Shown one piece after another: positions 6,816 through 10,790 of a DNA stretch of 10,790 nt. The notes beneath the pieces are model-generated. The model made no database searches and was not told the DNA's origin. It saw only the letters and a program-made list of their open reading frames with translations. The translations under genes and the position numbers were made by a program. The stretch's first letter is position 1, and every line of letters begins with the position of its first letter. This stretch comes from an uncultured Clostridia bacterium (GTDB lineage Bacteria; Bacillota; Clostridia; Oscillospirales; CAG-272): positions 1 to 10,790 of the forward strand of contig CAMPBZ010000023.1 of NCBI GenBank assembly GCA_946641795.1, given 5' to 3'.

Positions 6816-6844
6816 ATTATAACACGGACTTTGACGTTTTGCAA
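6816..6844 (-). promoter_or_regulatory. Promoter of the small membrane protein gene
   Basis: On the minus strand TTGCAA (6839-6844) is followed by a 17-base spacer and a perfect TATAAT (6816-6821). The predicted start is near 6809, about 30 bases before the ATG at 6778. It begins 16 bases after the epimerase stop codon, and the gap contains only an A/T-rich run with no hairpin. Confidence 0.75.
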
Positions 6845-6860
6845 GAGATTTTTTTATTTT

Positions 6861-7949
6861 TCAGGCTTTTGCCAAAACCGAGGCGATGCGCCCGGCGGCC
6901 TTTCCGTCACCGAAAACATCCGAAGGGTGGCTCATTTGCTCGTAAAGCTCGGAATTCGGCCGCAACAGCGCGTTGACGGCACAAACGATCCCGTCCTCGT
7001 GCGTGCCCGAAAGCATCAGGCATCCGGCGCGAACGCCCTCCATCCGCTCGGTGGAATAGCGCATAACCACGGTTGGAATGCCCAAAGCGGTCACTTCCTC
7101 CTGAATGCCGCCGCTGTCGGTCATTACCAGCCGGCATTTAGAAAGGAGCGCGTGAAAACGCACCGGGCCGGGCGGATCGATCACCCGGATACGGTCGCAA
7201 CCTTCCAACACTTTTGCCGCCTCCCGCACTTTGGGATTGGCGTGCACCGGACAAAAAGCAAATAGATTTTCGTGCGTTTCCACAATGCGCCGGAGCGCGC
7301 GGAACATTCCTTTAATCGCACCGCCGAAATTCTCCCGCCGGTGCGCCGTAAACAGGATTGGAAACAAGCGCGGGGGAATATCCCATTCCGGCGTGATCGG
7401 GTGGCTTTGCGAAAAGCGGAGCGCGTCGATAACGGTATTTCCCACAAGGTGAACGCGGGTCTCATCGATCCCCTCGCTCAAAAGATTGCGCCTGGCAACG
7501 GCGGTGGGCGCAAAATGAAGGTCGGCAAGCAAGGCAACGGCACGGCGCTGCATTTCCTCCGGGAACGGGGTTTTGATTTGGTGCGTGCGCAGTCCTGCCT
7601 CCACGTGGGCAACGGGAACATTCTCATAAAAAGCGGCGAGCGCGCCGGCAAACGCCGTTGCGGTATCGCCCTGCACCACCAGGCAGTCCGGTTTGCTTGC
7701 GCGGATCGCCTCGCCGATCCCCTTGGTCAGCTTTGCCAAAAGGTCGGGCCGCGGTTGCCCCGGCTCCATTGCCCGAAAGGTGATTTGCGGCTCTACGCCG
7801 TAGTCTTTGAGCGCTTCTTCCAACAGTTCCACGTGTTGCCCGGTCGCGCAAACGATCGGCTCCATTCCCTTTTCGCAAAGCGCCGGAAGAAGGGGGCAGA
7901 GTTTAATTGCTTCGGGGCGTGTTCCAATGGCAAGCAAGATCCGTTTCAT
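6861..7949 (-). CDS. UDP-N-acetylglucosamine 2-epimerase (non-hydrolysing, WecB/MnaA type)
   Basis: This cytoplasmic enzyme interconverts UDP-GlcNAc and UDP-ManNAc, the donor used for wall teichoic acid linkage units, capsule or other surface glycans. The 362 residues match the family length. Motifs in order are GTRPEAIKL (9-17), GQH (37-39), VQGDT with D95, HVEAGLRT with E117, PFPEEMQRR with E131/E132, TAHRREN with H203, the nucleotide-binding TDSGGIQEE (277-285), and STERMEG (299-305). D95, E117, E131 and H203 correspond to the catalytic residues of E. coli WecB. GGGAGG 7 bases before the ATG at 7949 decides the start over an in-frame ATG ten codons upstream. It follows the phosphofructokinase gene by 84 bases with no convincing terminator or promoter between, so cotranscription is likely. 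No other glycan gene is in the window, so the polymer it serves cannot be told. Confidence 0.93.
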   Translation of the reverse strand: MKRILLAIGTRPEAIKLCPLLPALCEKGMEPIVCATGQHVELLEEALKDYGVEPQITFRAMEPGQPRPDLLAKLTKGIGEAIRASKPDCLVVQGDTATAFAGALAAFYENVPVAHVEAGLRTHQIKTPFPEEMQRRAVALLADLHFAPTAVARRNLLSEGIDETRVHLVGNTVIDALRFSQSHPITPEWDIPPRLFPILFTAHRRENFGGAIKGMFRALRRIVETHENLFAFCPVHANPKVREAAKVLEGCDRIRVIDPPGPVRFHALLSKCRLVMTDSGGIQEEVTALGIPTVVMRYSTERMEGVRAGCLMLSGTHEDGIVCAVNALLRPNSELYEQMSHPSDVFGDGKAAGRIASVLAKA

Positions 7950-8033
7950 GGCAAATCCTCCCAAAAGAGTTTTTACCATTTTACGGACAAACTGCCAAAT
8001 TTAGAACCGCCCCGCAGAAGATTTTTTCAGAAA

Positions 8034-9269
8034 TTAAAAGGTCAAATGGACCGGCAAACCGTTTTGGAAGATCAGCTCCCGTTCGCCCTGGATCAGCGGC
8101 AAAAGCCATTGGCAGAACGCGTCGGTGACCTGATTTCCCTCCGGCGCGCAAAACTCGGCATTCAGTTTGCGCACGCCGTTTGCAATGGAGGAGGCCGGGT
8201 GGTGCTGGTAAGTAACGGCATAGTCGCCCTCCCCGCGGCAAAGCGCCATCACCTCGCCGGAAACGCCGCTGCAAGCTGCCGAAACGGCCGCTTTTCCAAC
8301 CCCGGCCGATTCGGTCAGGTCGGTATCCGACGCGAGATGCGCGGCACAGCGCTGCGGCAGGCTCAACTCCAAAGAGCGCACCTTACAGCCGATCGAATCC
8401 CGAACGGCGTATTCCAGCACCTTGCCAACGCCGGCAAGGTACGCGTGGCCGAATTTATCGGTGGCGCCGCTCTGGCTTCCCTCACCCACATAGCGACCGC
8501 TGGCAAAGCGAACGCCCTCGGAAACCGCAATCACCACGTTGGGGTGCCGCGCCAGCGCCGCTTTGACGTCAGCAAGGAACTGATCCAGATCAAACACGCA
8601 TTCGGGCAAATAAACGTAGTCGGGTTCCAAACCGCCGGCAACGCGCCCAACGGCCGAGGCGGCGGTCAGCCAGCCGGCGTCTCTGCCCATCAGCTCCACA
8701 ATGGTAACGGCGGGAATGCGGTAAACCGCACAGTCGCGCAGGATCTCCTGCATGGTAACGGCAATGTATTTGGCCGCCGAGCCGTAGCCGGGCGTGTGGT
8801 CGGTTCCCAGCAGGTCGTTATCTATGGTCTTGGGAATGCCGATGGCGCGCATTTCATAATCGGAAGTTTCCAGGTAGGCGGTCAGCTTGGCAACGGTATC
8901 CATCGAGTCGTTTCCGCCGATGTAGAAGAAATAGCGAATATCGTATTTTTTGAAAATGGCAATCAACCGGTCGTAAAAGGCGCGATCCTCCTGCGGTTTT
9001 GGCAATTTCATCCGGCAGGAGCCCAGCGCCGCCGCCGGCGTTTGCTCCAACAAGCGCAACTTTTCCACGGATGTACCGAAAAAAGCGGACAGATCGATCA
9101 AATCCTCCCGCAAAAGGCCCTCGATCCCGTTTTTCATTCCATAAAGCTTGGCAATATTCTTGCCGTTGTCTTCCAGCACGCCGCGCACGACGCCTGCGAG
9201 CGTTGCGTTAATGGCGGCGGTAGGCCCCCCGCTCTGCCCGACTACAGCATTTCCGAGCAACTGTTTCAT
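8034..9269 (-). CDS. Pyrophosphate-dependent 6-phosphofructokinase
   Basis: This enzyme of 411 residues reversibly phosphorylates fructose 6-phosphate to fructose 1,6-bisphosphate with pyrophosphate in place of ATP, serving glycolysis and gluconeogenesis in many anaerobes. Visible motifs are VVGQSGGPTAAINA (9-22), YIGGNDSMDT (116-125), the catalytic GIPKTIDND (144-152) with general base D150, MGRDAGW (194-200) and SEGVRF (250-255). Two positions point to pyrophosphate: D121 in GGND, where ATP enzymes have glycine (GGDG), and K147 in PKTIDND, where ATP enzymes usually have glycine. The start at 9269 has AAGGAG 8 bases upstream and the TSGGPT-like phosphate loop at residue 11, as in the family; the frame continues upstream for 117 codons but those would run through the promoter. 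It is divergent from the sigma factor gene and probably the first gene of a unit that includes the epimerase. Confidence 0.93.
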   Translation of the reverse strand: MKQLLGNAVVGQSGGPTAAINATLAGVVRGVLEDNGKNIAKLYGMKNGIEGLLREDLIDLSAFFGTSVEKLRLLEQTPAAALGSCRMKLPKPQEDRAFYDRLIAIFKKYDIRYFFYIGGNDSMDTVAKLTAYLETSDYEMRAIGIPKTIDNDLLGTDHTPGYGSAAKYIAVTMQEILRDCAVYRIPAVTIVELMGRDAGWLTAASAVGRVAGGLEPDYVYLPECVFDLDQFLADVKAALARHPNVVIAVSEGVRFASGRYVGEGSQSGATDKFGHAYLAGVGKVLEYAVRDSIGCKVRSLELSLPQRCAAHLASDTDLTESAGVGKAAVSAACSGVSGEVMALCRGEGDYAVTYQHHPASSIANGVRKLNAEFCAPEGNQVTDAFCQWLLPLIQGERELIFQNGLPVHLTF

Positions 9270-9309
9270 CCTGTTTTCTCCTTCCGGCTTTTGGCATTTT
9301 GATAGTTTT

Positions 9310-9338
9310 ATTTTACCATTTTCCAGGTGGAATGTCAA
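9310..9338 (-). promoter_or_regulatory. Sigma-A promoter of the phosphofructokinase gene
   Basis: On the minus strand a perfect TTGACA (9333-9338) is followed by a 17-base spacer and TAAAAT (9310-9315, five of six). The predicted start is near 9303, about 34 bases before the ATG at 9269. No other promoter of this quality precedes the epimerase gene, so this one may serve both. Confidence 0.82.
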
Positions 9339-9380
9339 CCGGAAAAAGAAAAAAGGCAGGCAAAATCGGCAAATCGGGCG

Positions 9381-9388
9381 CATATAAT
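9381..9388 (+). promoter_or_regulatory. Probable -10 element of the sigK-like gene, mother-cell sigma factor type
   Basis: CATATAAT lies 36 bases before the ATG at 9424. It contains a perfect housekeeping TATAAT, but no -35 box resembling TTGACA is found 16-18 bases upstream. The full octamer matches the sigma-E -10 consensus (CATACAAT) at seven of eight positions and the CATA start of sigma-K promoters. The -35 region (AAAAT at 9362-9366) is weak for any of these. A sporulation sigma factor or an activator such as SpoIIID would fit. Confidence 0.5.
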
Positions 9389-9423
9389 GAACCGATTTCC
9401 AAATTCCGCCCCGGAGGCCGCCT

Positions 9424-10104
9424 ATGTTTGCCTTGATTTTTTCCCTGCTCACTCGTATTTCGCACCTGATCCTTGGAATTTCCACGCCGCAAAAATACCC
9501 GCCGCCCCTTTCGCACGAGGAAGAATACCGCCTGTTTTTAGAGGCGCGGGACGGAAGCGAGGACGCAAGGCAAAAGCTGATCTTGCACAATTTGCGCCTG
9601 GTTTCGCACATCGTACGCAAATACTACTCCACGGCAAGAAACGCCGAGGATCTGGTTTCCATCGGCTCGCTCGGGCTGGTAAAAGCGGTGGACAGTTTTC
9701 GCGTTGAGAACGGCGCAAAGTTCACCACTTACGCGGCAAAGTGCATTCAAAACGAGATTTTAATGTACTTTCGCGCGCAAAAAAAGACGGCGACCGAAGT
9801 ATCGCTGAACGAAACGATCGACGTAGATCGCGACGGCAACCCGCTGACCTATATTGACGTCATCAGCAGTGACGACGATATTGCCGAAGTGGTTGACCGG
9901 AAGATCCAAACCGCCAAAATGCTTACCTATATCGAAACGCTTTTAACCGAGCGGGAACGGCAGATCATCATTTTGCGCTACGGGCTGGGAAATACGCCCC
10001 AGCACGCCCAGCGGGAGGTTGCCGCCCTGCTCGGCATTTCGCGCTCCTACGTTTCCCGAATTGAAAAAGGCGCTTTGGAAAAATTGAAAAACGCGTTGGA
10101 ATAA
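9424..10104 (+). CDS. sigK: RNA polymerase sporulation sigma factor, sigma-K type with hydrophobic leader
   Basis: This RNA polymerase sigma factor of 226 residues belongs to the sigma-E/sigma-K sporulation group and most resembles sigma-K, which directs late mother-cell genes for coat and cortex. The first 20 residues, MFALIFSLLTRISHLILGIS, form a hydrophobic amphipathic leader like the pro-sequence that keeps pro-sigma-K on the membrane until SpoIVFB cleaves it. Next comes PPPLSHEEE (26-34), typical of the mature N-terminus. Region 2 spans about 45-120 with HNLRLVSHIVRKY, NAEDLVSIGSLGLVKAV and the DNA-melting segment KFTTYAAKCIQNEIL. Region 4 spans about 165-224 with ERERQIIILRYGL and the recognition helix in ISRSYVSRIEKGALEKLK. 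GGAGG lies 6 bases before the ATG. The gene is continuous, with no intervening skin-like element. Sigma-E (sigE) is the main alternative, but sigE normally follows spoIIGA, which is absent here. Confidence 0.88.
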   Translation: MFALIFSLLTRISHLILGISTPQKYPPPLSHEEEYRLFLEARDGSEDARQKLILHNLRLVSHIVRKYYSTARNAEDLVSIGSLGLVKAVDSFRVENGAKFTTYAAKCIQNEILMYFRAQKKTATEVSLNETIDVDRDGNPLTYIDVISSDDDIAEVVDRKIQTAKMLTYIETLLTERERQIIILRYGLGNTPQHAQREVAALLGISRSYVSRIEKGALEKLKNALE

Positions 10105-10164
10105 TGCCGCAAACCGGGCTTTTCTCCCCTTTTTAATAAAAAATGAAAAATTTGTAAAAAGAGA

Positions 10165-10193
10165 TTGCAAAACAAAGAAAAAAGAGATATAAT
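10165..10193 (+). promoter_or_regulatory. Promoter of the sodium:solute symporter gene
   Basis: TTGCAA (10165-10170) is followed by a 17-base, almost pure purine spacer and a perfect TATAAT (10188-10193). The predicted start is near 10200, about 34 bases before the ATG at 10234. The symporter is therefore probably expressed independently of the sigma factor gene in front of it. Apart from this promoter, the 129-base gap after sigK is A-rich and shows no clear terminator hairpin. Confidence 0.8.
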
Positions 10194-10233
10194 AAAAAGG
10201 ATTTATAAAAACGCACGAAAAGGAATTTCCCAA

Positions 10234-10790
10234 ATGAACGCTACAATGATTATTACCCTTGTGCTGATCCTGATCTTCTTCTCGGTTATGATCTGGATCG
10301 GTCTGCGCTCCAAAAAACACGCAAACAGCGTGACCGGCTTTGTGCTCGGCTCGCGCTCGGTAGGCCCTTGGTTGAGCGCCTTTGCCTTTGGCACTTCCTA
10401 TTTTTCCGCCGTCATCTTCGTCGGCTACGCCGGGCAGTTCGGCTGGCAGTTCGGCCTTGCCTCCACTTGGATCGGCCTGGGAAATGCCTTTATCGGCTCC
10501 CTGCTCGCCTGGGTGATTTTGGGCAGACGGACGCGCATTATGACCCAGCACCTTTCCAGCAAGACAATGCCGGATTTCTTTGGTGCGCGCTTTAACTCCA
10601 AGCCGCTCAAAATCATTGCCTCGGTAATCACCTTCGTCTTTTTGATCCCCTATACCGCCTCGCTTTACAACGGGCTTTCCCGCCTGTTTTCAATGGCGTT
10701 TGCCGGTGTAGATTATTCGGTTTGCGTCATCGTAATGGCGGCGCTGACCGGTATTTACGTAATGATCGGCGGCTATATGGCAACGGCGAT
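10234..10790 (+). CDS. Sodium:solute symporter family (SSS/SLC5) transporter, C-terminus cut by window edge
   Basis: This is an inner-membrane secondary transporter that couples solute uptake to sodium. The 185 visible codons are the N-terminal third or so of a family that usually has about 480-520 residues. Hydrophobic segments fall at about 4-24, 44-62, 75-97, 126-146 and 160-180. The signature is clear: LGSRSVGPWLSAFAFGTSYF (38-57) followed by SAVIFVGYAGQFGWQFG corresponds to the conserved GR-S-G...A...SA..F.G..G block of TM1-TM2, and IYVMIGGYMA (174-183) matches the conserved Y...GG..A segment at the end of TM4/5. AAAGGA lies 10 bases before the ATG at 10234. Members carry proline, pantothenate, sugars, acetate and other organic acids; the visible part does not decide the substrate. 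No frame defect is seen up to the edge. Confidence 0.9.
   Translation, partial: MNATMIITLVLILIFFSVMIWIGLRSKKHANSVTGFVLGSRSVGPWLSAFAFGTSYFSAVIFVGYAGQFGWQFGLASTWIGLGNAFIGSLLAWVILGRRTRIMTQHLSSKTMPDFFGARFNSKPLKIIASVITFVFLIPYTASLYNGLSRLFSMAFAGVDYSVCVIVMAALTGIYVMIGGYMATA

Noticed and set aside
7950..8033. Possible promoter for the epimerase gene (TTGGCA-N17-TAAAAA).
   Set aside because: The -10 box matches consensus poorly and lies only about 13 bases from the ribosome site. The 84-base gap shows no terminator either, so read-through from phosphofructokinase is the simpler account.
7272..9302. Very long plus-strand open frame (676 codons) opposite the epimerase and phosphofructokinase genes.
   Set aside because: It spans two well-supported genes and their intergenic gap, its protein is rich in low-meaning Gly/Arg/His/Asn, has no recognisable motif, and no ribosome site or promoter. 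It is an antisense shadow caused by codon bias.
10105..10145. Possible terminator after sigK (GGG...CCC followed by TTTTT).
   Set aside because: Only three or four base pairs can form around a 7-base loop. This is too weak to call.

Overview
The window looks like a chromosomal segment of an anaerobic, endospore-forming member of the Clostridia (Firmicutes) with a GC content near 50 percent. The evidence is the gene content (a clostridial Re-type citrate synthase, a sigma-K-type sporulation sigma factor with a hydrophobic leader, a pyrophosphate-dependent phosphofructokinase), the strong AGGAG ribosome binding sites, and housekeeping promoters close to TTGACA-N16/17-TATAAT. No mobile element, CRISPR array, rRNA, tRNA or phage gene is visible. 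Every gene can be assigned to a family except one small membrane protein.

Layout, left to right. Minus strand: the 5' part of a CPBP (CAAX-type) membrane protease (1-730, running off the left edge). Next comes a compact operon transcribed right to left from a promoter at 6005-6032: Re-citrate synthase (4594-5970), an FCD-domain GntR regulator (3927-4574), aconitase (1995-3923) and an isocitrate dehydrogenase-family enzyme (822-1982), closed by a hairpin terminator at 775-812. Upstream of that operon is a second minus-strand group: PPi-phosphofructokinase (8034-9269), UDP-GlcNAc 2-epimerase (6861-7949) and an unrecognised two-helix membrane protein (6122-6778), closed by a terminator at 6065-6113. 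Plus strand: sigK-like sigma factor (9424-10104) and the N-terminal third or so of a sodium:solute symporter (10234 to the right edge).

How the genes work together. The central operon encodes, in reaction order, acetyl-CoA plus oxaloacetate to citrate, citrate to isocitrate, and isocitrate to 2-oxoglutarate. This is the oxidative half of the TCA cycle, used by anaerobes mainly to make glutamate. All three enzymes are relatives of the leucine-pathway enzymes LeuA, LeuCD and LeuB, so a related 2-oxoacid elongation role is the main alternative. The regulator between genes 1 and 2 probably controls its own operon: a perfect 8-bp palindrome, TGTATACA, abuts the -10 box. The phosphofructokinase gene and sigK are divergent, separated by 154 bases that hold a promoter facing each way.

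The window holds no clearly unknown system. The points most worth following are the regulator and its candidate operator, the LeuA/CD/B-like build of the operon, the ambiguous cofactor residues in the dehydrogenase, the terminator that contains the next gene's promoter, and the uncharacterised membrane protein.
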